Assembly: GCA_002284615.2 (NCBI GenBank)
Contig: MU070005.1
Location: 56,960-83,633 of the forward strand
Length of the DNA stretch: 26,674 nt
Origin: Dunaliella salina
Taxonomy: Eukaryota > Chlorophyta > Chlorophyceae > Chlamydomonadales > Dunaliellaceae
Direction: 5' to 3'
Shown piece after piece: positions 15,918 to 25,939 of the stretch (position 1 is the stretch's first letter; each line of letters opens with the position of its first letter). The notes under the pieces were generated by a model that was not told the DNA's origin, did not search any database, and saw only the letters and a list, made by a program, of their open reading frames with translations. Position numbers and translations under genes: made by a program.

Positions 15918-16583
15918 GTGACCTTTGTGCACGCTTTAATTTGGGTATCTAAAGTGTATGGTATTCCAGCTGGAATGTATGCGTGCCAAGTGTGGGGAAC
16001 AGGATATCTAAGTGAAGGCTGCAAATTCAAGAGCAAATTACAAAAAAGGCAATTGTGCTTCTTAAGGCGGTTTCTAGGTGTGAAGAGCTCTGCCACAAAC
16101 TGGCCAGTGCTGAGAGAGTGTGCCAGTGGCCAAGAGCCTCTACAATTCTATTGGTTCAGGGCCACTGTCAAGTTTTTTAACAGTATGCTTGACTCAAACA
16201 GTGAGGCATTACGCAGGGTTCTGAAAGCAGACTTAAACCTTGCTAATAGGGATGAGGCTTGTTGGTCTGCTCATGTGTCTTCAGCCTTTAGTGGCATGTG
16301 CTCAGAGAACATGTTTAAGCAAAAGATGCTGAGTGATTCTAAGATCCTCATGCGGGAATTCATTTGTGATTTGAGATACATGCAGCAAAAGGTTTGGAGA
16401 GATGTGGGTACTCTAAATCTGCGGGCGGTTAACAAGAAAGCAGTGACTTACCATCATTGGTGTGGGATGCCTTTGAATCAAACAACACACACTCCTTTTT
16501 GTACTCCATCTTACTTATTTGGGGATCTGGACAGAGGAGTCATGAGGAATGTGAGCAGGTTTAGACTTCGGGCTCACTGCTGA
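15918..16583 (+). pseudogene. Family-B LINE C-terminal protein
   Basis: The frame reads YGIPAGMYACQVWGTGYL, KLQKRQLCFLRRFLGVKSSA, TNWPVLRECASGQEPLQFYW (an extra SGQ compared with RECGHEPLQFYW in the copy at 17.4 kb), and further to DRGVMRNVSRFRLRAHC. A TGA at 16581 precedes the Cys/His knuckle, which continues in the same frame at 16623: CDKC, nine residues, His, four residues, Cys (C-x2-C-x9-H-x4-C). After that come EVCELRRKYKDLF and, in another frame, FLSELVSNFDAG. This arrangement (leader W, LGV-x-S, REC, PL-x-F-x-W, knuckle) is the post-RT region of a LINE polyprotein. From memory it matches a chlamydomonadalean family. Confidence 0.8.
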
Positions 16584-16952
16584 AAGGTCGAGTCTTGTAA
16601 ATGGCACGGTGGATCAAACATTTGCGACAAGTGTGATTGTGCTGATGTGCAAGATGAGAAACACGCTCTTTTCTATTGCAAGCACTCTGAAGTGTGTGAG
16701 CTGCGGAGAAAATATAAGGACCTGTTTATTAATCTCTTCAGACCATTTCACATTTTTGCCCAAATTTGGAGAGGTTCCATTGTTTAACTGATCTTGAAGT
16801 CAATGCTTTTCTGAATCAAGACTCGCGCAGGTTTTCGAAATTTTTGTCGGAATTGGTTTCAAATTTTGATGCTGGTTGAGAATGTTTCACCAGCAGCCAA
16901 TCAGCCAGATTCTCGGGCTGTAGGCCAACTCCTTGTAACCTCTTGTAACCCC

Positions 16953-17404
16953 TTTGAGGTATTAAACATGCGAAGTCAAACATATCTGAGCATGGGTATG
17001 TTCGAGCTCACAACCTTTCTTGAATAGCCCCGTCAGCGTAGGCAAAGGAGATACTCCACACACATCTTGGAAGAAAGATGATACCGAGGGCTAAGGGACC
17101 GTGCATCCTGTCCATCAAGCGTACTCATCCTCAGGTCTATTCTCTTTGAAGTAAACAAGCTTCTCTCAGCATCTGTTCCATGGCCCCCTCTTTCTTTACT
17201 AAAATTTCCTCTCAGGTGGCTCCTTACTTGCCTGCCATTCACCTTGTACAGTCTTTTCATTTGAATCAAAGCAACAGCTTACAGGTTTTTGACAAAGCCC
17301 CATTCGTGCGGTGTGAGCCCTTAGGTTTGGCTCTCCAGGTCTCCAGGTAAAGTTCACATCTGCCACCCTGGGTCACCCAGCACACAGGGTGGGTCCCTCC
17401 GCCC
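16953..17404. other. Spacer between two family-B copies
   Basis: No gene recognised. A short imperfect palindrome (ACCCTGGGTCACCCAG ... CAGGGTGGGT) lies at about 17366-17395. CCTCCGCCCTGAACCCCGAC at 17396-17415 resembles the end of the 153-bp repeat unit at about 18348-18368. Confidence 0.4.
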
Positions 17405-18216
17405 TGAACCCCGACATATAGACCAAGCAGTTCGGGAATGTGGTCATGAGCCTTTGCAGTTTTATTGGTTCCGTGCAGCAGTCAGATTCTACAATGCTTT
17501 GCTGCGCAGCAACAGTACTACACTTCGAGTTTTTGGCAGCATGCAATGGCTTGGACAGGTGCAATATGTTTATTCAATGTGTGCGTTCAAGGCAGCCAGT
17601 AGCACTGAAGGAGTTCGTTGCTGATTTGAGAAAAAGGCTACGAGGCGTTTGGAATGCGGCTGCCTTGGCAGAGCACAATGAGCGTGTGAACAAATGAGCC
17701 AAGTATCATCACTGGGTGGCTCTCCCTTTGAAGCCTTTGGCTGCTTATGGAGCGNCCTTTTCTGTCCCTAGGTATTTGCGTCTTGATTTAGGCAAGCATA
17801 TGCTGAGAAACATTGCACGCTTTCGATTGCATGCACACACTCTAAGAGTTGAGACATCACTTTGGCAGGAGCACACTTCAGTTTGTGATAAATGTGACCT
17901 AGGAGGACTGCAAGATAAAAAACATGTTGTGTTCCTTTGTTCCCGCGGTCCTGTGTGTTCTCTTAGAAGGACTTATGAACATCTCTTTTCTGACTTCCCC
18001 TCTGCTCACAAAGTTCTTCAGGGCGAGACAGGCGCTTTTTATTACACTCAGGCTAGTTCTGAGGATGTCTTTCATTTCTTACAGGACCAAACTAATGAGA
18101 CTTATCATTTTATTTCTAATCTCATGGATATTTATTCTTAGGATGGAACAGTTCATCAGGCCGAGCAGCCAAACAACCTGGCTGAAGGTCAAACCCAATT
18201 GTAACCTTGTAACCTT
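17405..18216 (+). mobile_element. Family-B LINE copy with internal deletion
   Basis: The copy enters the family at the REC motif (AVRECGHEPLQFYWFRAAVR) and ends in TTGTAACC-TTGTAACC (18199-18214). Near 17520 a stretch present in the 16-kb copy (RVLKADLNLANRDEACW) is missing and the frame changes. Downstream it is well preserved. Confidence 0.85.
17716..18141 (+). CDS. Family-B LINE C-terminal domain with CCHC knuckle
   Basis: This open frame of 141 codons begins in the middle of the domain. It reads VPRYLRLDLGKHMLRNIARF, RLHAHTLRVETSLWQEHTS, then the knuckle CDKC-x9-H-x4-C (CDKCDLGGLQDKKHVVFLC), VCSLRRTYEHLFSDFPSAHK, and FISNLMDIYS. Past the TAG at 18139 the same frame gives EQPNNLAEG, the usual C-terminus of the family, so the stop is likely a late mutation. 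It is the best copy of this domain here. Such knuckles help LINE proteins hold RNA or target DNA. One ambiguous base lies at 17755. Confidence 0.75.
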   Translation: MALPLKPLAAYGAXFSVPRYLRLDLGKHMLRNIARFRLHAHTLRVETSLWQEHTSVCDKCDLGGLQDKKHVVFLCSRGPVCSLRRTYEHLFSDFPSAHKVLQGETGAFYYTQASSEDVFHFLQDQTNETYHFISNLMDIYS

Positions 18217-18223
18217 ATAGATC

Positions 18224-18525
18224 AAGCAAAACGTTAGGATTAGCACTGCAGTGTCAATTTAGTGGGAGAAGCCCTGTGCAAAGAGTTCTGGAACACCCCC
18301 GTCTGGTAGCTCAGCAGAAGGGGGCCAGCACGGCCTGTTCAGTGCACCTCCCGCCCTAAAACTTGACATGCAGGCTAAGCAAAACGCTAGGAGTAGCACT
18401 GCTGTGTCACTTTAGTGTGAGAGGCCGAGGGTATAAAGGTCTGAAACACCCCCTCTTTGGTAGCTGAGCGGAAGATGGCCAGCATGGCCCACCTAGCGCA
18501 CTCCCGGTCCTGGCACTCGGCATGC
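18224..18525. repeat. 153-bp imperfect tandem duplication
   Basis: AAGCAAAACG begins at 18224 and again at 18377. The order AG-x-ATTAGCACTGC, TGTCA-x-TTTAGTG, GAACACCCCC and GGTAGCT-x-AGC-x-GAAG is kept in both with about 20% change. It begins just past the TTGTAACC tail of the family-B copy. GGTAGCTCAGCAG resembles a tRNA A box, but no B box was found. Confidence 0.75.
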
Positions 18526-19040
18526 TCGCCGACAATAAATTGTTATCGCGGAATTCGTGCTTGGGTGGCCGGTCAATGCAGCAGGCAATGCCATCAGGAA
18601 AAGCATGGAAGCCACAAGAAGCTGACGTGTCCTGGATCCTCTAGTAAAATGAAAGGTTCGCCTACGGAACAACCACCTCGGGCCCTCAGAACAGCACCTA
18701 TGTTGAGGTCTAAAGCAGCACACACATGCCCACGCAACGCTGCTGAGTCTGGGGTCTGGGGATAGTTCGTTCCGGGAATTCCGCTGTTAATTGTTCCAGC
18801 TTGCCGCTTAGCCAGCAGATATACATAATTCCAATTTCGACGTGATTTTCGTTCATGTTCGTTGATTTGATGAGCATCGCGGCTGGAGGAGTGCGCGCAC
18901 AGAAGTTCGCTTATGCAATGTGGAGTTGCCCCTGCAACCCTGCCCTATTGTGTAGGCAAAAGAGCCTCTGGAGCATAGCCTGCTGTTGGCTGTTGGCTGT
19001 GGAGGGGTGTAAGTGAGCAAGGCTGGCTGTGAACAAAAGA
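18526..19040. other. No recognisable gene
   Basis: Plus and minus frames around 18457-18765 overlap without motif support. Confidence 0.4.
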
Positions 19041-19044
19041 AGTT

Positions 19045-19245
19045 ACCACAGTAGCTCAACCGGCCTCGTGTTAGGCACCCTGGTCGTCAGGCGAGGAAGG
19101 CATTTGGCAAGGAGGAGGTCCCGGATCAAATTCTTGTTTGGCCAGGGCGGAATTTGGTACCTTCTCGGGGTTCGTCCTGTCGGTGAGAGTCTGCAAGCTC
19201 TTTCCTTAATGCACGCGGCCTAAGGGCAAGCGTAAGTCTTTCTTT
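19045..19245 (+). mobile_element. tRNA-like SINE candidate with a family-A-like tail
   Basis: TAGCTCAACCGG (19052-19063) fits a pol III A box, and GGATCAAATTC (19123-19133) fits a B box with two mismatches. Downstream, TTCCTTAATGCACGCGGCC (19203-19221) and a TCTTT run match the 3' end of the minus family-A copy. SINEs often borrow the 3' tail of their partner LINE. The A-B spacing of about 60 bp is somewhat long for a tRNA, and only one copy is seen, so this is a proposal. Confidence 0.45.
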
Positions 19246-20000
19246 CTTTGGCTGTGAACAACAAGAATGGTACACTCAAGTGTGTATGCATGAATAAACA
19301 AGGCATGCATTGCTGCAGGAAGTTATGTTGAGGAATGGTGTGTTTCTAGTGCATGGCTCTTCTGTTCAAGGTCTAGGAGAAGGTGGGCAAAACGAGGTCA
19401 GGTTGCATGACTTGACCCGAATGGCATTTGCAGCACAGAGTTCTTGCATGCATGCAGCGAACATTACGCACTAAGGATTGCATGCAGCAATCATGACGCA
19501 GAATGTAAGTAGCAACCTTCACCAGAGAAAGTTATGGAAAATCTTGAAAGAAAAAGTGTTTCCCAACATACCGCCTGAAGCAGGATCGCACACCTCATAT
19601 GCTTTGGATGCTACAAAGAAGTGCCACAATCAGCAGCTTCTCAGCACCTACACACTCACAGGCCAGATCTTGGGATCAACTTTATTTTTGGAATGGTGCA
19701 CCAGCCCTGACTCATCAAACACAAAAATATGAAGCACAGCCGTCACTTGCCACAGAAAGGGTCCTTCACCTTTTTAACATTTGTTAAAATCGCCTTAAAT
19801 GTCTCAGAACATCCAGACCTGGGTGCCTGACTCAATACAAGATCCCTTTCGAATTCGAGAAACAGCTGCAACAATGCTTATCATGAATGTCAGAACAGAG
19901 GCAAGGTTGTGTTCCAGTACATCTTCAACACCAGTTCTTGTATCAAATGAAATTCCACAAACATGCACACAAAGGCATTAAGGCACCTCCTTATGAGTGT
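19246..20000. other. No convincing gene
   Basis: Small plus-strand frames (19478-19732, 19887-20207) have no motifs. The segment is mostly the 3' flank of the minus-strand gene. GCATGCATG runs occur near 19450-19480. Confidence 0.4.
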
Positions 20001-20005
20001 TTACA
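20001..20005 (-). promoter_or_regulatory. Candidate polyadenylation signal TGTAA
   Basis: TTACA on plus is TGTAA on minus, the usual green-algal poly(A) signal. It is about 100 nt after the stop of the minus-strand gene. The five-base motif is common, so weight is low. Confidence 0.35.
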
Positions 20006-20103
20006 AGTGCTGATGAGCCAAGCAGAAGCATTCCTCGCATGCACTCCTTGGAGCATTAGCTTTCTATCAAGCCGCCAAAAAACTCCTTGCACACAGCAAC
20101 CTC

Positions 20104-20456
20104 TCACTCCGTCTCGCCCCCGCTGCTATCATCATCACTTCCCCCTTGGCGGAAGCGAGCTGACTTCAGTAGCGCTGCGTAATCGCGATCTGGCCGACAT
20201 ACAATGAAGTCATCAAGCTCCTCGTCTTCACTCCCGCTGTTACTACTTGTAATGCCCATGCTCCCTTTGCGTCTCTGCGCCCATTGCCTCCTCTGTGGAG
20301 GGCCTGCACAAGAGCAACGTTTCTGGGGGAAAGCTTGGTACACACATGCAGCCTCTTTGTGGCTCAAGGCTTCAGCTTGCAAGGCCCTGGCAAATCTTGG
20401 CAATGAAGCAGGTGAAGAAGAAGTGCTGAGAGGCTTCTTATAAACTATGCCCAAAG
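20104..20456 (-). CDS. Last exon of the low-complexity host gene
   Basis: The acceptor GCTCAG lies at 20462-20457. The exon encodes 117 residues: LGIVYKKPLSTSSSPASLPR, FARALQAEALSHKEAACVYQ, a basic PPQRRQWAQRRK, then an acidic tail SEDEELDDFIVCRPDRDYAA and SDDDSSGGETE before TGA. Normal composition and an acidic end argue that it is real. If spliced to the donor AGAG|GTGGGG at 21018, phase 1 fits and gives ...RKRRALGIVYKK. If not, the large exon ends at its own TGA (20989-20987) and this would be a separate gene. I recognise no domain. Confidence 0.5.
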
Positions 20457-20526
20457 CTGAGCAAGGAGGGGGGTGAAAGCATCAATGACTTTCTTGTGAG
20501 AGTCCTTTTGTTTTGACGAGCTGCAC

Positions 20527-20527
<1 letters not shown>

Positions 20528-20595
<68 letters not shown>

Positions 20596-20656
20596 NNANA
20601 CACACACTCTCTCTCTNTCTCCCTCTCCCCCTCTCTCTCTCCCTCTCCCTCNTTCN

Positions 20657-20747
<91 letters not shown>

Positions 20748-20752
20748 TGTGT
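20528..20752. repeat. Compound (CA)n-(CT)n-(GT)n microsatellite
   Basis: About 75 bp of CA units (20528-20605) are followed by about 55 bp of CT/CCCTCT with ambiguous bases, then about 90 bp of GT units (20661-20752). CA and GT tracts are reverse complements, so a single strand can fold into a very long hairpin. The tract lies in the proposed last intron of the minus-strand gene. Confidence 0.97.
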
Positions 20753-21018
20753 GCGCGCATGTGTGTCTGTGCGCGGGCGCGCATGCAGCTCAATCATCTT
20801 TCGCGTCTCACATATTGAAATCAATCCCTCAAAAGTCCAGCAAGATACTGCTCTCTGCACTCCACCACCACCATTGTGGCATTCCACCTGCCACAGTGAG
20901 TTCACAACACAGACTTTGGTGAGAGCACACACTTCAGATCAGGCTGCGTCAGGAGAAGAACCTTAATCAAGGCAGTCCTTGTCATCTCACTGTACTACCT
21001 CAAGCACAGGTGCCCCAC

Positions 21019-22464
21019 CTCTGCGCTTCCTGATGTCCCGCGTCTCTTGCAAGCATGCTGCAACATACGGATTGCGCACCCGCCTGCCGCCACTGCTGCC
21101 AGTTCCACGTGTGGAAGCACTTCCACTGCCAGCTTTGAAATCGGAAACAGTGCCCTTTGCTGCCCGTGCCTCGCCCTCCTGCACATCAGCCCCAGCTGCA
21201 GCACCTTGTGCGCCCCCTGACTGATGGAGACTCCGACAGCCATCGCCATTGACTGTGCGCGCAGAAGCTCCAGGTGTGGGGCGCCTGACACGTTGCTTCT
21301 TGGCAGCTGCAGGTGCTGTGGCCTGAGAGGATGTGGCCTTGCGCTTGTTGCCCTCTCTGCCCTCCAACTGCACAACCCCATTTCCCGAAGGGGAACAGAC
21401 CTGTGGTGGCAGTACAGCCCCTGCAGCAGAATCCAGGCTGAGGTCTGGATCGTCGAGTACAATGGGGCTCCTGCCCCTGCTGATCATGCTCCTGCGACTG
21501 GCAGCACGCCCAGCAGCGGCCGCAGCTGCTGCAAGGCTGACGGGGCCTTGGGGCGAGGCAGAAGGGGGCGCCTCTGGAGGCCTGCGTTGCGAGTGCGCAG
21601 CACCATGTGCACGGAGCGCATGAGCGCGTGCAGGGACTGCCCTAAGCTGCTGCTGCTGGAGCAGGTGCTGTGCTTGTTTGGGTGGCAGGGGCTGCAAGTG
21701 CACCCGGCGAGGTGGCGGCGGTGGCGGTGGCGGAGGTGGTGCTGCTCGTGCTGCTGCCGCCATCTTGGCTGCTGGTCCTGCTGCTGGCAAGCATGAGGTG
21801 AGCTGTGTTGACGCTACCCTTGTGGCATCTGCAGCTGTGAGCCATTCGCACTGCGTTTGGTTGGCGGTGCTGCCTCCGCGCTGCTTGCTGCCCTTGAGCT
21901 GCCTGGCCCCAACCCTGCGCCCTTGCCCTCTCTGCACCCCAACCCTGATGCCCTCACCTTCCCCCTGGCTGCCACTGCTCCCTGGCCCTCCTTCCCCATC
22001 ACCATCATCCACTCCTACCTCCGGCATGCTTTTGCCATCACATCCCTCATCCTCGCGATCACCTCTCAGGAGATGACCCTGGTGCCTTCTGGCCCCAGCC
22101 CTGGCTCCATCCTCTGTCACACGCTCCTCCTCCTCCTCCTCCTCCTCCTCCTCCTCCTCCTCCTCCTCCTTTTCCTTCCCCTCAGCTGCTAAGCCCAACA
22201 GCATCAGCAGGTCCAGCGGATCGCCATCAATGTCGGCAGGGTCAGCAAACGGGGTCTGGCATTCTGCCCCTGGGGGCGCAACCGCAACAGTCCCAATCTC
22301 CTCTCCCACACCGCCCTCATCATCACCAGCAGCACCACCACCATTGCCACTACTGTGGTCGCTCCCTCCGTCTGCGCTATCCACTGCCCCAAGCCACTGC
22401 GCAGCCGGCCTGACCCTGCCAGTGCTTGCACCAGCGTGTTTGCTGTGGTGGGAGCTCCGGATGC
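21019..22464 (-). CDS. Large low-complexity exon of the host gene (probably nuclear protein)
   Basis: The acceptor TACTCTGCAG (22474-22465) opens a frame of about 481 codons. In order it has an Asp/Gly/Ser-rich start (DSADGGSDHSSGNGGG), a short hydrophobic patch (LLMLLGLAAEG), a run of 15 Glu, and a Gly/Asp-rich acidic region. Next come APPPPPPPPPPRR, a Gln patch (HLLQQQQLR), Ala runs, and a basic cluster KRKATSSQ...KKQRVRR that looks like a nuclear localisation signal. The end is RRVRNPYVAACLQETRDIRK. The open frame is far longer than chance, and antisense frames are shadows of it. Triplet arrays (for example CTC units at 22122-22175 on plus) encode the runs. No catalytic domain was recognised, so the role is unknown. 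The 3' limit is either the donor at 21018 or the TGA at 20987. Confidence 0.65.
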
Positions 22465-22920
22465 CTGCAGAGTATGCGCCGGACAGCAAGGCAGGACCTC
22501 AGACCAACATGAATCGCGCAGGTTAGGCCTGTGCAACTTTGGTGCCATCTTGCCTGAGCTTGCCCGATCAGGAATGCAAGTGGGTTCCGAGGAAGACACC
22601 TCTGAAAAGAAATGTCGTGGATCATATAAGGGCTGAGGTGGTAGAGCAGAGGCACAAGCTATGGCAATCCTTTCTTTTCTTTTCCACCACCTGAGGGTAT
22701 GACAACAATTGAGGCAATTGGAATTTTGCGATCGAGCAACACAGGCAGCTCGCACCCTCCCAGAAAAAGGAGCACTGAGTAAGCTTGCTGTTCTGAGGCA
22801 TAAAATCTGCAATGCGGCATGTTGCAAAGGCAGCTGCAAAAGCATACCAAAAAAAGGAAGCAACTCCTGGACGCCTGCACTGTCCACTCCCACTCATGAG
22901 AAGTTGAGTGGCACACGCAC
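22465..22920 (-). other. Intron of the host gene
   Basis: The 456-bp proposed intron runs from AATG|GTGCGT (22920) to CTCTGCAG (22465). Phase 1 fits on both sides. Removing it skips Cys/Phe-rich low-quality reading that otherwise ends in stops. Confidence 0.5.
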
Positions 22921-23583
22921 CATTGATGGGCAACGCAGTGCGCTTTTGTAGCCCAGCTTGTGACTGAGCACTGATGGTGGCCAGCGCAGCAGCCAAGTGC
23001 CTGCTTATGCGCTCTCGCAACAATTCACCATGCCTTTCTTGCTGCTTTTGCTGCTGCTCCCGGCGCTGTCGCTGCTGCGCTGATGGTAAAAGCACTCCTG
23101 CACGCTGGTGCTGCTGCGCTGATTGTGAAGCTACACCTGCGTGCTGCCCTGCCTGTGCTGCTGAGGTCGGAGGGATGTGTGCCTGGGTGTGGACGAGGCC
23201 ATTAGGAGTGGGTGGCGGCGCAGCAAGGCAGGCTTGCAAGGCTTGGTGGGTGGCCTGGCTGCGGTGCAGCATGCGACGCAGCACACGCAGGTGGCGCTTG
23301 GGTATGCCCCTGCCAGGTGCTGATGTTGCTGCTGTGCCTGCTGCTCCTGGCCCTGCTGCTCCTGCTGATGCTGCAGCTCCTGCACCTGCTCCAAGGAGGG
23401 GAACCCCTGCAGCATCACTGTGGCCACACTGCTGTTGCCCCTGAACGGCGCTTTCCGCGCATGCAGTTCCTGTGCCTGTGCCTGCAAGGACGGCTTCAGC
23501 TGCAGTGACGCACTTCATGCCCATGGCCACCAGCGTGCACGCCTGGCCCACCTGGCCCTCAGGGATGAGGCTGGCAACAGGCT

Positions 23584-23618
<35 letters not shown>

Positions 23619-23830
23619 CCCGGATTGCCATTGCAACGGCGAAAGGGCTGGTGGCATGGAGTGGGGTGAGTTTGTGTGCTGGCGGCAGGCTCCTGGGTTT
23701 GAGAGGGTCGTGGGCTGTGAGGCTGGGGTGGAAAGCATGTGCGCAGCTCTGGAGTTTGCTGCTGCTGCTGCTGCTGCTGCTGCTCCTCAACCAGCAGCAT
23801 CAACAGCTCCTCCGCGGCATCGTCACACAC
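22921..23830 (-). CDS. Gln/Ala-rich exon of the host gene
   Basis: The acceptor CTTGCACAG (23839-23831) starts the exon in phase 0. It reads VCDDAAEELLMLLVEE, a run of nine Gln, a Pro/Thr/Ser linker, and an Ala run (11 residues). Then follow VASLIPEGQVGQACTLVAMG, an Ala/Gly-rich part, a basic helix (RGIPKRHLRVLRRMLHRSQA), and a Gln/Arg-rich helix (QRQRREQQQKQQERHGELLR) ending SAQSQAGLQKRTALPIN. Length 910 bp leaves one base, matching the next exon. The two basic helices could form a coiled coil or bind nucleic acid. The protein family is unknown. Confidence 0.6.
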
Positions 23831-24232
23831 CTGTGCAAGCAATCATGCATATGCATGCATGCATGTGTCACGCGAGTCACATATGTAACAGCGATCCCTG
23901 ACAAAGACATCCCGAGTGACAGGGTCCTGTCACTCATTCACCACAAAAGCACATGCCGCAGGCACCGGGCAAAGTTATGCACAGATACCAAAAGGACTTG
24001 CAAAGAAATGCGCACTTTCTGCACAGGATGCTGCGGGAGAGACCTTGAAGCAGCCATGCGGTTGCTTGAAGTATACTACTGACAAGACGTGAGATTCAAT
24101 GAAATGGGGCTTTGCAGGTTGCTCTGCACATTCTCTCCTGATACCTAAACTTGTAACTGCTGCACCATGCAACGCAGCCACATGCTTCTGAACACCCAGG
24201 CCACAACAAATAAAGGCACCTGCGGCACTCAC

Positions 24233-24312
24233 GCTGAGGGCGTAGTAAAGCGCAGAGAGGGTGTGGGTCCATGCTCTTGTGTGGAGCTGTTGCTGGCCTG
24301 GGGTGCTGCCCG

Positions 24313-24349
<37 letters not shown>

Positions 24350-24478
24350 ATTGTTAGTGAGGACACTAGTTCCTCGCGCGGTGCATGTGGAGTGGGACGT
24401 GGGGGTGATGGTGGCAGTAGCTGTCTCTGCCAGCCAGCATGCCCCATTCAGCACACCGGCAAGGGAGGCATGTAGGGC
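24233..24478 (-). CDS. Host-gene exon with a Gln run
   Basis: Acceptor CTTGCACAG and donor CTCAGC|GTGAGT frame exactly 82 codons, phase 0 at both ends. It reads ALHASLAGVLNGACWLAETA, TATITPTSHSTCTARGTSV, a Gln run of about 12 (CAG array at 24321-24350), TGSTPGQQQLHTRAW and THTLSALYYALS. Both splice sites are strong and the phases match exons on either side. The hydrophobic helical ends flanking the Gln run suggest a folded domain interrupted by a low-complexity insert. Beyond the donor the frame runs on only through intron. Confidence 0.6.
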
Positions 24479-25018
24479 CTGTGCAAGGAAACAGTACACG
24501 AGAAAACTAAGTAGCACGCCTGTGTGGCCTGAACCTGGTGCTTTCTTGGAGCCACAGACTTTTGTGGGGGGGAATAACTTGTGCATCGAAAAGGTAAGAC
24601 AAGTAGACATGGGAGGCAAGACTCCCAGCAAAAGCGCTCTGTGTGGGCTCAGGGCCATTTTTTGATCCGAGGTAAACACGGGTTCTTGATGAGGATGGCA
24701 TGCCAGCATGCATTTTCTGGGCCTGTGCAGGTCGTGTTAACTCTTGCAGTTCAGGTAGACACACAGCTCCCACACTATGCTGGCATCAGTCATGCCGTGC
24801 ATCATACCATCCTCAGAGCACAACCCCTTAGGGGCCTGAGGCATTTAAGCAGACACACACTCTGCTGGCATCAGCAGCGCAGTGCATTATGTCAGTGAGC
24901 AGGGAATTAGATGAGCAGGGCAACTGATGCCCTGAGGACAGATTCCGCCCTCTGATGCCTATGCCTAAGGCCTTCAAGGCTCATGGATCGTTTCATGCAA
25001 CATCATCTCCTGACTGAC

Positions 25019-25108
25019 CTGGGTTCGGAGCAGGCCAGGAAACTTGAGGTTACTGACAGACAGCAGCGCGGCCTTGGGCGTTGCGCCCACAGGGGTTGAG
25101 CCGGTGAC

Positions 25109-25147
<39 letters not shown>

Positions 25148-25190
25148 ATCTGCTTTGTCGCGCAGGTGCCGGATGGCATGGATGTGCTGC
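25019..25190 (-). CDS. Host-gene exon with a Gln run
   Basis: Acceptor CTGTCCCAG and donor ACCCAG|GTCAGT bound 172 bp. It starts with the last base of a codon and ends in phase 0. It reads QHIHAIRHLRDKADE, a Gln run of about 12 (CTG array at 25110-25146 on plus), then HVTGSTPVGATPKAALLSVS and NLKFPGLLRTQ. This frame was preferred to two others open here because both splice phases fit and the peptide is of normal composition. Confidence 0.55.
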
Positions 25191-25594
25191 CTGGGACAGC
25201 AAGAGGCACCGTTCCTGGATCATTGCTCTGGCTGATACATCCGGGCATGGCCCCAAACTCAATACTCAAGAGTCAGCCATGAAAATGCACAGGATTAAGA
25301 CAGCCAAAAAAAGCTCATACTCAAAGAGTCAGCCACCCATGGCATTATAATGGAAACACATAGAGCTAAGAAGGCCACAAAAAGCAAAGCACAGGACACC
25401 AACAGTGCTGCAGCTACATGCACATTCCAAAGGCCATATAGCCATGGAACAGAAACCAAAATGCACACCCATCACCTCGCGTTAACAGTGGATCCATCAC
25501 GCACCCACCCCACGCACCTGAGGTGGCACCATAAACAAGACACCAGCTGTATTACTGCCGCTACCGCTACTGTGTTACGCCCTCTCCCTGCTAC

Positions 25595-25792
25595 CCCCAG
25601 ATCCTGCTTAGAATGGCCTTGTGCATGGGTGCTAAGCGCTGGGCGTCCAGGGCGCATCCAAGACAGATGCTGCTGTGAAGGCTGTTGGTGATGTAGGGGA
25701 AGGTGTGCGGATGCAGGCGCACTACCCAGATGTTCATGCTGCTGCTGCTGTTGCTGCTGTTGCTGTTGCTGCTGGTGCTGACCCTGCCGCAG
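25595..25792 (-). CDS. Host-gene exon, Ser/Asn-rich then globular
   Basis: The acceptor TGCCACAG (25800-25793) and the donor TGGGG|GTAGCA (25594) enclose 198 bp, phase 2 on both sides. The frame reads CGRVSTSSNSNSSNSSSS, then MNIWVVRLHPHTFPYITNSL, HSSICLGCALDAQRLAPMHK and AILSRIWG. The next exon adds QHIHAIRHLRD without a break in sense. In this frame the triplet array gives Ser/Asn; a competing frame gives Gln and stays open, so frame choice rests on the splice phases. Unknown family. Confidence 0.5.
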
Positions 25793-25939
25793 CTGTGGCA
25801 GTGAAGGACAGGGAGGTAAATGCAACGCCCAGGGGGCTGCTCCCATGATGCTGTGCGCAGACTCGCCCGGCAGGCGGCACAGCAGCAGGCGGGGGCACAG
25901 AAGGGCGGAGGAGGGGCAGGTGCCCTGGCCACACACAAC

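Larger units (their letters stand above)
15735..16952 (+). mobile_element. Family-B LINE, longest copy (3' third)
   Basis: It starts within the C-terminal part of the reverse transcriptase (EQFRYLGMLVDKHMNLNV, the YLG thumb motif). It continues to the LINE C-terminal region and ends with the short repeat CTTGTAACC-T-CTTGTAACC (16932-16950). Two frameshifts lie near 15885-15915 and a TGA at 16581-16583. The 5' end is truncated; nothing before 15735 is convincingly RT. Confidence 0.8.

Noticed and set aside
18305..18480. tRNA gene or SINE from GGTAGCTCAGCAG-like words
   Set aside because: No B box, no acceptor-stem pairing; the words are explained by the tandem duplication.
20438..20966. Long open frames of Thr-His, Cys-Val repeats on both strands
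   Set aside because: They are translations of the CA/GT microsatellite and contain ambiguous bases.
22204..22893. Minus frame over the proposed intron at 22465-22920
   Set aside because: It shifts out of phase with both exons and is Cys/Leu-rich without motifs.
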